NCBI GenBank assembly: GCA_020060765.1
Contig: JAGUZQ010000114.1
Location: 1-64,000, forward strand
From: Planctomycetota bacterium
GTDB taxonomy: Bacteria > Planctomycetota > SZUA-567
Direction: 5' to 3'
Length of the DNA: 64,000 nucleotides
The stretch's first letter is position 1. Every line of letters starts with the position of its first letter. Position numbers and translations under genes: made by a program. Of this stretch, positions 23,791 through 32,040 are shown in pieces. The notes beneath the pieces are model-generated. The model worked only from the letters and a program-made list of their open reading frames with translations, was not told the DNA's origin and made no database searches.

Positions 23791-25883
23791 GAGCGAAAAA
23801 TCTTTCCGGACTGCTGAAGAAAAACGACCGCGTCGCGGTCAGCAACATCACCGGCCGCGAGGCTTCCGGCGTCTGCATCGCCTCGCAGCGCTATTGCGAC
23901 AACATCGTCGGCGGCTGGGCGCTGGGCAAGGGCAACCAGGTGATCGAAGTGCCGGGGCGCGACGACATCCCCGTCTTCTCCGACTGCGGCGAGCTTTACG
24001 CCAATCTGCCCAAGGCAAAACACCCCAACAAGATCATAATCTATTCCCCGCCCAGCGCGGTTTACGGCGAGGTGAAGGAGGCGATCGAATACGGCGGCAA
24101 GACGCTGGAAACCATTTATATCATCACCGAAAACGTGTCGGTCGAGGTCACGGCGAAAATCCATTCCATCACCAAGGGCGTCAACGTCGACGTGATCGGC
24201 TGCAACACCCTGGGCATTATCAACACTTACGATCACGCCCGCGTGGGCGCAATCGGCGGCGACAACCCCGAGGAAAGTTTCCGTCCGGGTTCGGCCACTA
24301 TCATCTCCAACTCCGGCAACATGACCAATACCATCGCCACCTACATGCTCAGCGCCGGCATCGGCACGGAGTTCGGCATCGCCACCGGCAAAGACCTGCT
24401 GATCCTCACCAGCCTGAAACAATATCTCAATCTCGCCGCCAAGAGCGACAAAACTAAACTGATTATTCTCTATATCGAACCAGGCGGACTCTATGAAAAA
24501 GAGGCGATAGAATGGCTGAAAGAAAACAAGTTCAATAAACCGATTATCGTCTACGTCGCCGGCACGCTGATGGAAGGGCGCAACGTCTCTCTCGGCCACG
24601 CAGGCACGGTGGTGGAAGGCCCCGACACCAGCGCGTCAGGCAAGATCGCGCTGTTCGACGAGTACTTCGGTTGCGAGGCTTTCGATCCAGATTTCAAGTA
24701 TCCGCAGGGATCGCTTACCGAGGCGTGGAAGCGCGGCGTGCGCGTGACGCGGCTGCATCACCTGCCGCTGGCGGCGATGCGGCTGTACCAGGCGATGGAA
24801 TGGCAGCGCGATTTCCAGGTGCAGAACGAACTCAAGCTAAATCCCTGGTTTGTCAATTTCCAGAAGCTGGCGGACAAGTTGCCTGCCCCGCTGCTCCTCA
24901 GGCCGGGTCTGATTCCGGCACCATACCACAAGCAGCTCAGCAAGCAGCTCAAGGAATCCATCGGCCTGGTTCCCGCGCGGCGGAAGATGAAAAATTCCTC
25001 CCACGCCTCAACTCTCGACACGGAAGGCCAACGCATCTACGGCTATTCGCTGACCGAAATCATGGCTAGAAAAAGCTTCGGCGATGCGCTGATCCTTAAC
25101 TGGACGGGAGAACTGCCCTCGCGTTCGTTCGAAGGCAAACTGGTAGAAATGTGCCTGATCGCCAGCCTCACTAACGGCCCCGGCACCATCTCCGCGCAAG
25201 GAGCGAAACTGTCGGCATCGGCGGGTAATTCCCCGCATGTGGGGATGATCGCCACCCTCGCCTCTATCGGCGACGTCCACGGCGGTAACGGTCGCCAGGG
25301 CGTAAGTTACCTCATGAAGGTCTTTCGCGAAGTCGGCCTGGAGGATCCGTATAACCCCGGGACAGACATCGACCCCGCGCAGATGGCGCTGACTATCTCC
25401 AAGAAATTCAAGAAAGTCAAGGACGCAGCCAAGGAAGCGGGGATTGACTACGAGCGCATCCCCTGCCTGGGGCATCCGGTATTCAACGACCAGCCAGTCA
25501 ACTACGATCCGCGCGAGCAGCTGATCAATTCCGTAATCAAGAGTTTCGGAGTACGCAACGTATTTCTGGAATTTTATCATGAAATCGCGCTGGCTTTGCG
25601 TAATATAGGGGTATCCAGCCGTGCCTGGGCCGTCAACATGGATGCGGCGCTGGCATGCGTGTGGCTGGCGATCTGCTGGAAGCCGCTGATCGATAAACAG
25701 ATCACCCTGCAACGGGTGGAGGACTGCGCCTTCCTCGGCTTCGCGTTGGGGCGGGCGGCGGGAGGAGCAGCGGAATTCCTCGATCACCAGGACTACGGTA
25801 CTGACATGGACATGCGCGTGCCCCGCACCGAGTGCGTCGCGCTTTCGCGCAAGAGAGAACTGCCGGATGAAGCAAAAAGTTGA
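23787..25883 (+). CDS. aclA: ATP-citrate lyase large subunit-like, divergent lyase module
   Basis: A 698-residue protein with a CoA-binding/succinyl-CoA-synthetase-alpha-like N-terminal part and a phospho-His segment VSLGHAGTVVEG, then a C-terminal citrate-synthase-like module from about 400. Landmarks there: GPGTISAQGAKLSASAGNS, GDVHGGNGRQGVSYL, CLGHPVFNDQPVNYDP and FALGRAAGGAAEFLDHQD. Compared with my memory of ACLY, DHGP reads TNGP, GAHN reads SAQG and GHR reads GHP, while a His and a final LD are kept. It is longer than typical bacterial AclA (about 610). It may cleave citryl-CoA or a related acyl-CoA. ATGA overlap with aclB; overlaps the LarA-like gene by 17 bp. Confidence 0.75.
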   Translation: MRAKNLSGLLKKNDRVAVSNITGREASGVCIASQRYCDNIVGGWALGKGNQVIEVPGRDDIPVFSDCGELYANLPKAKHPNKIIIYSPPSAVYGEVKEAIEYGGKTLETIYIITENVSVEVTAKIHSITKGVNVDVIGCNTLGIINTYDHARVGAIGGDNPEESFRPGSATIISNSGNMTNTIATYMLSAGIGTEFGIATGKDLLILTSLKQYLNLAAKSDKTKLIILYIEPGGLYEKEAIEWLKENKFNKPIIVYVAGTLMEGRNVSLGHAGTVVEGPDTSASGKIALFDEYFGCEAFDPDFKYPQGSLTEAWKRGVRVTRLHHLPLAAMRLYQAMEWQRDFQVQNELKLNPWFVNFQKLADKLPAPLLLRPGLIPAPYHKQLSKQLKESIGLVPARRKMKNSSHASTLDTEGQRIYGYSLTEIMARKSFGDALILNWTGELPSRSFEGKLVEMCLIASLTNGPGTISAQGAKLSASAGNSPHVGMIATLASIGDVHGGNGRQGVSYLMKVFREVGLEDPYNPGTDIDPAQMALTISKKFKKVKDAAKEAGIDYERIPCLGHPVFNDQPVNYDPREQLINSVIKSFGVRNVFLEFYHEIALALRNIGVSSRAWAVNMDAALACVWLAICWKPLIDKQITLQRVEDCAFLGFALGRAAGGAAEFLDHQDYGTDMDMRVPRTECVALSRKRELPDEAKS

Positions 25884-27138
25884 CATAGCTTACGGACGGG
25901 GACGGATTCCGCTGCTGGCTGACGACGGGCTGGCGGACTGGCGGGTGATCCGGCCTTTTAACGAAACGGCTCTGCCAGACCCTGCGGAGGAATTCCGCAG
26001 GGTCTGCGCGTCACCAGAGAATTGCGCGCCGCTCAGGACTTTCGTGCCTCCGTCGGCAAAAGTGGTGATAGTTACCGCCGATGGCACCCGCCCGGTGCCT
26101 AACCGCCAGCTCATCCCGTGGCTGCTGGAGGAACTGCCGGTTCCCGTTGAACAGGTCACGGTGCTGCTCGGTACCGGCACCCATCGCCCCAATACCGACG
26201 CCGAACTGGCGGAGATGTTCGGGACAGATACTGTCGGGCGCGTGAAGGTTATCAACCATGACGCCTTCGACCCGGCGGCAAACGCGACTGTCGGCACGAC
26301 CGAAAAAGGCGAACCGGTTTCGCTGGCGAAGATTTACGTCGAGGCCGATGTGCGCATCTTGGTCGGCTTTATCGAACCGCATTTCTTCGCCGGGTTTTCC
26401 GGCGGCGCGAAAGCGGTGATCCCCGGCATAGCCTCCATCGACACTATCGGGCTGATCCACCGCGCGGAACTGATCGCGCATCCCGACTGCACCTGGGGCG
26501 TGCTGGAAGGCAATCCCATGCGCCGCGAGATCGACGCCATGGCCGCTATGTGCGAGCCGCATTTCCTCGTCAACGTCACGCTTAATCTGCAAAAGGAAAT
26601 CTCCGCCATTTTCGCGGGACACTGGCGCAACGCGCACCAGGTCGGCTGCACGCACGTAAAACAGCATTCCATGGCGAAAGTTGACAGGAAGTTTCCGCTG
26701 GTCATAACCTCCAACAGCGGCTATCCGCTCGATCAGAATCTGTACCAGACGGTCAAAGGCATTTCCGCCGCCGCCCGGATTGTCGAGGACGGCGGCACGA
26801 TTATCGTCGCCAGCGAATGTTCCGACGGCATTCCCGCGCACGGCAAATTCGCCCAGCTCATGCGCATCGGTTCCACTCCGCGCGAAATCGTCGACTGGGC
26901 GCTTTCGCAGAAAAAGACTGAACTCGACCAGTGGCAGGCGCAGACCCTGGCCTCGATTCTGCAGAAAGCCTCGGTGAAGATGTTCTGCCAGATGCCACGC
27001 GCCGAGCTGGAAGCGATGAAACTGGAGAAAATCGAAGACCTACAAAAATCGGTCGACCAAATACTTTCGGGTCTTTCCGACAAGCGGGTCGCGGTTCTGC
27101 CTGACGGCCCGCTGACCATTCCCTACCTCGCCGGATAA
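25867..27138 (+). CDS. LarA-family nickel-dependent 2-hydroxy-acid racemase/epimerase
   Basis: A 423-residue LarA homologue. The residues that hold the nickel-pincer nucleotide and do catalysis in Lactobacillus plantarum LarA all align with a two-residue shift: His106 in GTGTHRP, His172 and Lys182 in EPHFFAGFSGGAKAVIPG, and His198 in LIHRAE. Arg75 in DGTRPVP is also conserved. The family racemises or epimerises lactate, malate and other 2-hydroxy acids; the substrate here is unknown. The start overlaps aclA by 17 bp, so it is coupled to the ATP-citrate-lyase-like pair. larB and larE homologues lie elsewhere in the window; larC is not seen. Confidence 0.85.
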   Translation: MKQKVDIAYGRGRIPLLADDGLADWRVIRPFNETALPDPAEEFRRVCASPENCAPLRTFVPPSAKVVIVTADGTRPVPNRQLIPWLLEELPVPVEQVTVLLGTGTHRPNTDAELAEMFGTDTVGRVKVINHDAFDPAANATVGTTEKGEPVSLAKIYVEADVRILVGFIEPHFFAGFSGGAKAVIPGIASIDTIGLIHRAELIAHPDCTWGVLEGNPMRREIDAMAAMCEPHFLVNVTLNLQKEISAIFAGHWRNAHQVGCTHVKQHSMAKVDRKFPLVITSNSGYPLDQNLYQTVKGISAAARIVEDGGTIIVASECSDGIPAHGKFAQLMRIGSTPREIVDWALSQKKTELDQWQAQTLASILQKASVKMFCQMPRAELEAMKLEKIEDLQKSVDQILSGLSDKRVAVLPDGPLTIPYLAG

Positions 27139-27141
27139 TAC

Positions 27142-28029
27142 ATGCAGCCTTACGTGATTCTTTCGCTCGGTTCCGGCCTTCTTTACGGCATCTCCGGCCT
27201 GCTGGTCAAGCGCGCCATGGACGAAGGCGTGGGGGTGTGGCGCCTGTCGTTCTACTCCAACCTGGCACAGACGGTTCTCTACCTTCCCTTGCCGCTGGTG
27301 CTGACGGGTGGCAAGTGGCCCCAAAACGCGGGAGTTCACCAGCTGCTGCTGCCTGCGGCGGCGTTCCTGGTGGGAATGCTGTTCACCACCTTCGCCATCC
27401 GGAAGGGAGACATCTCCATCGCCACGCCGCTCCTGGGGAGCAAGGTGGTGTTTGTCTCGCTGCTGGCGGCGGCGGTGCTGCGAGCCGAACTTACGCGCGC
27501 GGTGTGGGCGGGAGCATTTCTGGTGTTCCTGGGGCTGGCGCTGCTCCGGGGCGGCGGGGGCAAGGGCGGCAGCCATTTCTGGCTGACAGTTTTCTATTCG
27601 CTGGCGGGAGCGTTTTCCTTCGCCGCCTGTGATATCATGTTTCAGAGCTGGGCTCCCGCCTGGGGCGCGGGTTGGTTTATCCCCGGCATGTTCGTCGGCG
27701 TGACGGTAATGTCGCTTTTTATTTTCCCGCTGTTAGAGGGCAGGTTGTTCGACCTGAACCGGCGGCAGGTAGGTTGGCTGCTACCGGCGGTCACACTCAA
27801 CGCCCTGCAGTCGCTGGGAATCTCCCTCAGCCTCGCCTGCTGGGGTCACGCCGCCGAGGTCAACATCCTCTACAGTTCCCGCGGAGTCTGGATGGTGGTG
27901 ATGGTGTGGCTGATCGGCAAGTGGTTCGGCTGCCACGAGAAAGACCACGGCCGGAAAACCATGCTGCTGCGGCTGGGTGGCGCGACGCTGATTATCCTGG
28001 CGATTGTCTTCGTGATCCGGAGCCACTAG
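27142..28029 (+). CDS. EamA/DMT-superfamily transporter
   Basis: A 295-residue membrane protein with ten hydrophobic helices in two five-helix halves, typical of the drug/metabolite transporter superfamily: LSLGSGLLYGISGLLVKRAM at the start, TTFAIRKGDISIATPLLGSK mid-first half, FYSLAGAFSFAACDIMFQSW opening the second. It starts three bases after the LarA-like stop and ends the aclB-aclA-larA-like operon. It may export or import a carboxylate or related metabolite of that pathway; this is inference from position. It runs tail to tail with the sigma factor gene, 19 bp apart. Confidence 0.82.
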   Translation: MQPYVILSLGSGLLYGISGLLVKRAMDEGVGVWRLSFYSNLAQTVLYLPLPLVLTGGKWPQNAGVHQLLLPAAAFLVGMLFTTFAIRKGDISIATPLLGSKVVFVSLLAAAVLRAELTRAVWAGAFLVFLGLALLRGGGGKGGSHFWLTVFYSLAGAFSFAACDIMFQSWAPAWGAGWFIPGMFVGVTVMSLFIFPLLEGRLFDLNRRQVGWLLPAVTLNALQSLGISLSLACWGHAAEVNILYSSRGVWMVVMVWLIGKWFGCHEKDHGRKTMLLRLGGATLIILAIVFVIRSH

Positions 28030-28048
28030 CAAGAAGGATAGTCCCTCC

Positions 28049-28882
28049 TCACTCGTTTTCCATCAACACTTTCAGCAGGGTTTTCAGCGCCTGGGTTTCC
28101 AGCTGGCGCACACGCTCGCGGGTGATGGGCGGGCGCAACTTATTGCCGATGGTTTCCAGCGTAAGAACGCGGCTGGTGCCGATGCCGTAGCGGTAGCGGA
28201 CGATCTTTTCCGCGCGGCTGTCGAGGCACAGCAGCAGCAGGTTCAGTTTCTCCTCCTCGTTGTCGGTGAAAAGCTGGGCGGAAGGCTGGAAATCCTTTCC
28301 CGCGCGGGCAAGCATTTCCTCGATGTCGTTGCCGGGCGAGTCCATGCTGGTCGCGCGCGCACCGGAAAAGGAGGAAGAGGAGGACGCGCCGATGGCCTGC
28401 TGGATAATGGAGATTTTGTCGATGGGCAGGTCGATCTCGGCGGCGATTTCGTCGGGAGTGGCGACGCGTTCGAGTTGCTGGGAAAGTTCGTTGGCCGCCC
28501 GGCGCCAGCGGTTGACCATTTCCACCATATAGGCGGGTACGCGGACGTTTTTAACCTTGGCGGTCAGCGCGCGGCGGATTGCCTGCTTGATCCACCAGGA
28601 CGCATAGGTCGAGAAGCGCCTGCCCTCCTCGGCGCGAAAACGCTCCACCGCTTTCATCAAACCGAAGTTCCCTTCCGCGATCAGGTCGAGCAGCGGCAAG
28701 CCGCGGCTGTTGTATTTCTTGGCGATCGAAACTACCAGGCGCAGGTTGCTGCGGATCATTTTTTCCCGCGCATCCATGTCGCCTTCAGCAATTTTTCTCG
28801 CCAGATCCAGCTCCTCGAAATCCTTCAAGAGACCGAACTGGCTGATTTCCTTCAGGTAGAGTTCAATGTCGTTGTCACTCAT
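28049..28882 (-). CDS. RNA polymerase sigma-70 family factor (group 2-like)
   Basis: A 277-residue sigma factor. Region 1.2 is present (NDIELYLKEISQFGLL), then region 2 with IRSNLRLVVSIAKKYNSRGL, LDLIAEGNFGLMKAVERF and RFSTYASWWIKQAIRRAL, region 3 with ATPDEIAAEIDLPIDKI, and region 4 with the helix-turn-helix PPITRERVRQLETQALKTLL. It lacks the long region 1.1 and non-conserved insert of RpoD, so it is more like an RpoS/group 2 or alternative factor than the primary sigma. GGGAGCCACCGC precedes the ATG. Monocistronic in appearance. Confidence 0.9.
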   Translation of the reverse strand: MSDNDIELYLKEISQFGLLKDFEELDLARKIAEGDMDAREKMIRSNLRLVVSIAKKYNSRGLPLLDLIAEGNFGLMKAVERFRAEEGRRFSTYASWWIKQAIRRALTAKVKNVRVPAYMVEMVNRWRRAANELSQQLERVATPDEIAAEIDLPIDKISIIQQAIGASSSSSFSGARATSMDSPGNDIEEMLARAGKDFQPSAQLFTDNEEEKLNLLLLCLDSRAEKIVRYRYGIGTSRVLTLETIGNKLRPPITRERVRQLETQALKTLLKVLMENE

Positions 28883-28982
28883 GCGGTGGCTCCCCTTGTT
28901 GGCTATATGCTAACGCAGAGATAATTTTCCGCAAGGAAAAACCGGCAGAGGTCAGGTAAACCCGATTGAAATTGGCGTGTTG

Positions 28983-30023
28983 TCAGCGGGAAAGCGCCTC
29001 GCGCAGTTCCTCCGGACGGACGAAAGCGGTGCCGATGTGCGCGACCACCAGTCCGGCAGCGGCATTGGCTAACCTAGCTGAGTCGGGCAGGGAAAGCCCG
29101 GCGCCGATGGCGAGAGCAATCGTCGCGGCCACGGTGTCGCCCGCGCCGGTGACGTCGAAAACCTCCTGCGCGGCGGTGGGGATTTCCACGATTTCGTCCC
29201 GCCGCGTCACCAGGCACATTCCTTCCGCGCCCAGGGTGACAAGAGCATCGCAGTTGAATTTTTCGCAGATGCGCCTGCCCAGATCCCGGCCAGGCAGATT
29301 CCGGCGCGAATCCAGCCCCAGCATCTCGGTCGCTTCCTTGCGGTTGGGCGTGACCAGGGTTACGTTCCGGTACATGTCGGCGTGTTGCGGACGGGGATCG
29401 ACTATCACCGGCTTGCCGGAGCCGACGAGCTGTTTCATAACGTCAGCATCAATCATGCCCTTGGCGTAATCACTGACCAGCACGACGTCGCATTTTTTCA
29501 GCATCGGCGCCAGTACATTCTGCCTTTCCGCCAGCGCCGTCTGCGGCAGTGGCAATGCTTCCCAAGGCGCACCCATCCGCAGAGCTTCTTCATGCTCCTC
29601 GTCGGTGCGACCGAAAGGTTGCTCGCGGTCGATGCGCAGCAATTGCTGGCGACCGGCCATGACACGGCTTTTCCTGACGGTGCAGGGCAGGAAGCGCAGG
29701 AGGCTGGGATTGATGCCGAAGGACTCGCATTTTTGCCGCAGATGTTCGGCATAAAGCTCCCTCCCCTCGGAATGGTCGCGCCCGGCCAGGCACACCAGTT
29801 CAGCCGCGCCGCCGAGAGTCGCCACGTTGGCCGCCACGTTGGCCGCGCCGCCGACCCGGTCGAATTCGTGCTCGACCCTGACGATAGGCACCGGCGCTTC
29901 CGGGGAAATGCGTTCGACCGAACCGACGATATAGTGGTCGAGCATGGCGTCGCCCACTACCAGCACTTTTACTCCGCCCAGCAGAGCCACCTTGCCTGCC
30001 ATCGCCTTGTCATTGCCTGCCAT
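28983..30023 (-). CDS. rfaE1: D-glycero-beta-D-manno-heptose-7-phosphate kinase (PfkB family)
   Basis: About 346 residues of the PfkB/ribokinase family, close to the kinase half of HldE. Matching landmarks: VLVVGDAMLDHYIVGSVERI, SPEAPVPIVRV, RVGGAANVAANVATLGG, the central LLRIDREQ, VDPRP and the C-terminal anion-hole motif DVTGAGDTVAA. It phosphorylates heptose-7-phosphate at C1 in ADP-heptose synthesis for LPS core. The adenylyltransferase half (RfaE2) is absent and must be encoded elsewhere. The ATG at 30023 has AGGAG six bases upstream; an ATG two codons earlier is too close to that site. Indicates a Gram-negative LPS-bearing cell. Confidence 0.88.
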   Translation of the reverse strand: MAGNDKAMAGKVALLGGVKVLVVGDAMLDHYIVGSVERISPEAPVPIVRVEHEFDRVGGAANVAANVATLGGAAELVCLAGRDHSEGRELYAEHLRQKCESFGINPSLLRFLPCTVRKSRVMAGRQQLLRIDREQPFGRTDEEHEEALRMGAPWEALPLPQTALAERQNVLAPMLKKCDVVLVSDYAKGMIDADVMKQLVGSGKPVIVDPRPQHADMYRNVTLVTPNRKEATEMLGLDSRRNLPGRDLGRRICEKFNCDALVTLGAEGMCLVTRRDEIVEIPTAAQEVFDVTGAGDTVAATIALAIGAGLSLPDSARLANAAAGLVVAHIGTAFVRPEELREALSR

Positions 30024-30244
30024 AATCATCTCCTGTGATGAAACACCGCCCTGTATAATACAGTATGATTGTATCTATCAGACGGTATTTCGCCAGAGTA
30101 AATCCGGGGAGCATCAGGCGTTTTCAGGGCAGGCATATATGGGTTGTAATTTCTTCGAAGATGTGAATCCAGGCGGGTAGAACAGCGAAAAATGAAGCAC
30201 ATCCGGAATTTTTGTTTTCCCCGGTTGAAAATAATTTGACCCGC

Positions 30245-31657
30245 TTAAAACAGGTCGCCTTGCCCCATCAATAGCTCAGGGTCAGTGGCGTCCTTGCCCA
30301 GAAGGAACAGAACTTTCCGGGTGCGGGGGAGCAGGTCTCGTTCGGTCTGCGCAAGTTTGGGAAAGCCTTTTAGCATGGCGAGTATGGTGGAGTGGCTGCG
30401 CTGGCCGAAATAGGCGCCGATTTCGGCGAGGCTTGCGCCGGTGAATTTGCGCGCCAAGAAGGCTCCGGTCTGGCGGGCGTTGCGGATAGTCTGTGAGCGG
30501 CTGCGGCCAGTGATTTCCGTCAGCGTCACACCGAATTCATCGCATACCGCGCGCGCGATCCGCTCCAGCGGCAGCGTTTCGATTTTTTCCTCCGGCAGCG
30601 CATCCCGTGCCGCTTCCACCGAAACTTTTACGCCTGCAAGGTTTGCCAGCGCCGCCAAGCGGGAGACAATTCCTTCCAGTTCCCGCACGCAGCCATAAGT
30701 CTTTTGTGCGATTAACTCTACTACCTCAGGCGTAAAGCTGGCGCGCTTTTCGCGGGCTTTCGCGATCACGATTTCGCGCCGCGCTTGCACGTCCGGAGTT
30801 TTCATTTCGACAGATAAGCCGCCCGCGAGGCGGGTTTTCAACCGCTCAGTCAGCCCCGGCAGCGCGCTGGCAGCACAGTTTGACGCAAAAACGGTCTGCA
30901 AGCCGTTGTTCAGGCGGACGTCGATGGTGTTAAGCAATTCTTCCTGCGACGCCGCCTTGTTGCCCTGGGAAATAACCTGCAAATCATCTATTACCAACAA
31001 CTTGCACTCCCTGAGCCGCTGCCGGAAAGAGGCGGTTTTGCGATTGGTAAACGCCTGGGTGAATTCGCTGACAAATCCCTCGCCCGTAAGGTAGATCACA
31101 CCCGCACCCGGTTGTTTGGCTTGCGCCTCATGACAAAGGCCCTGCGCCAGATGGGTTTTCCCTAATCCATGACCGCCGAAAAGATATAAAGGGTTGTACT
31201 CATTAGGCTGTTCGATAATGCGCAGGCACGCAGCGTAGGCGATAAAATTAGCGGTTCCGGCATGAAAATCGGTTAAAATTAATTTCGGATTAAGTTGATT
31301 TCTGCCAGTTGCAGCTTTCCTGACAGGTGAGTGTTGTGTATCCGGACAGGCTTCGCTGGCGACAGGGTCGTTTTCTGTTTGCGAGTCTCGCATCTGACGG
31401 AAAGAGGAGGGAGAAATAGTAACCTTCAAGCCAGGCCGGCAGGCGCAGGCCTGTTCCAAAGCCGCCAGCAGAAGATCGCGGTAGTTTTTCTCTATCCAGT
31501 TTTTGATAAAGAGGTTAGGGACGCCAAGGCAGAGTTCTTCCTGGTCGAAGCGAAGTATCTCCACATTGCCGAACCAGGTTTTGAAGCTTTCCGCCGGGAC
31601 AGTCTGGGCAAGGTGATCGCAGACTTTTTCCCAGTCGGAAATTGCACTAACAGGCAA
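30245..31657 (-). CDS. dnaA: Chromosomal replication initiator DnaA
   Basis: About 470 residues with all four DnaA domains: the N-terminal interaction domain (WEKVCDHLAQTVPAESFKTW), a linker, the AAA+ core with Walker A GGHGLGKTHLA, Walker B LLVIDDLQ and sensor residues in RLKTRLAGG, and the DNA-binding domain ending with the DnaA signature SLAEIGAYFGQRSHSTILAM. Likely starts at TTG (31657), because a GGGAGGGG site stands just before it; a GTG at 31675 would place that site inside the gene. A TATAAT box lies at 31694-31699. dnaN is not adjacent. Confidence 0.93.
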   Translation of the reverse strand: MPVSAISDWEKVCDHLAQTVPAESFKTWFGNVEILRFDQEELCLGVPNLFIKNWIEKNYRDLLLAALEQACACRPGLKVTISPSSFRQMRDSQTENDPVASEACPDTQHSPVRKAATGRNQLNPKLILTDFHAGTANFIAYAACLRIIEQPNEYNPLYLFGGHGLGKTHLAQGLCHEAQAKQPGAGVIYLTGEGFVSEFTQAFTNRKTASFRQRLRECKLLVIDDLQVISQGNKAASQEELLNTIDVRLNNGLQTVFASNCAASALPGLTERLKTRLAGGLSVEMKTPDVQARREIVIAKAREKRASFTPEVVELIAQKTYGCVRELEGIVSRLAALANLAGVKVSVEAARDALPEEKIETLPLERIARAVCDEFGVTLTEITGRSRSQTIRNARQTGAFLARKFTGASLAEIGAYFGQRSHSTILAMLKGFPKLAQTERDLLPRTRKVLFLLGKDATDPELLMGQGDLF

Positions 31658-31675
31658 AATATATCCCCTCCCCAC

Positions 31676-32040
31676 CAGAGTGGGTTTGTGCGAATTATAC
31701 TTTTTCGGGTCAGTTTTTTATGAGCAGACCATACGGTTTAGATTGATTTTCCCGAACAGTCGTTTAATGCAAACGCAATCCTAGCCGGTCGAAAACAGGG
31801 TGTCAATAAGAAAAAACCGTGATTTTTACCCGGATTTTCCCCACAAAATAATCGGCACGGGCAAGGTGCTTGAGTGCCTTCACTTATGGTTGACATGTTC
31901 ATTTTTGTGGCAAATTTTATCGGGCATATAAATTACAATAAAAGCCGGATATCTGCTACTTTAACAGGCTATTTGTTTATCACACCAACTTTTTTCGTTG
32001 CGCCCTTAACCTGTAAGTCCTTACCTGTTAGTGTGATAGC
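31676..32040. other. AT-rich intergenic region upstream of dnaA
   Basis: 365 bp between alaS and dnaA. A minus-strand TATAAT (31694-31699) is the probable -10 of dnaA, with no good -35. The half nearer alaS is AT-rich and has a TATCACAC...GTGTGATA inverted pair (from about 31978 to 32040) and GTAAG-TC-CTTAC. Possible DnaA boxes all carry at least two mismatches to TTATCCACA. No gene is seen. Confidence 0.45.

Noticed and set aside
31676-32040. Origin of replication next to dnaA
   Set aside because: The spacer is AT-rich and contains an inverted pair, but every candidate DnaA box has at least two mismatches and there is no dnaN or cluster of 13-mers. Genome-wide skew would be needed.
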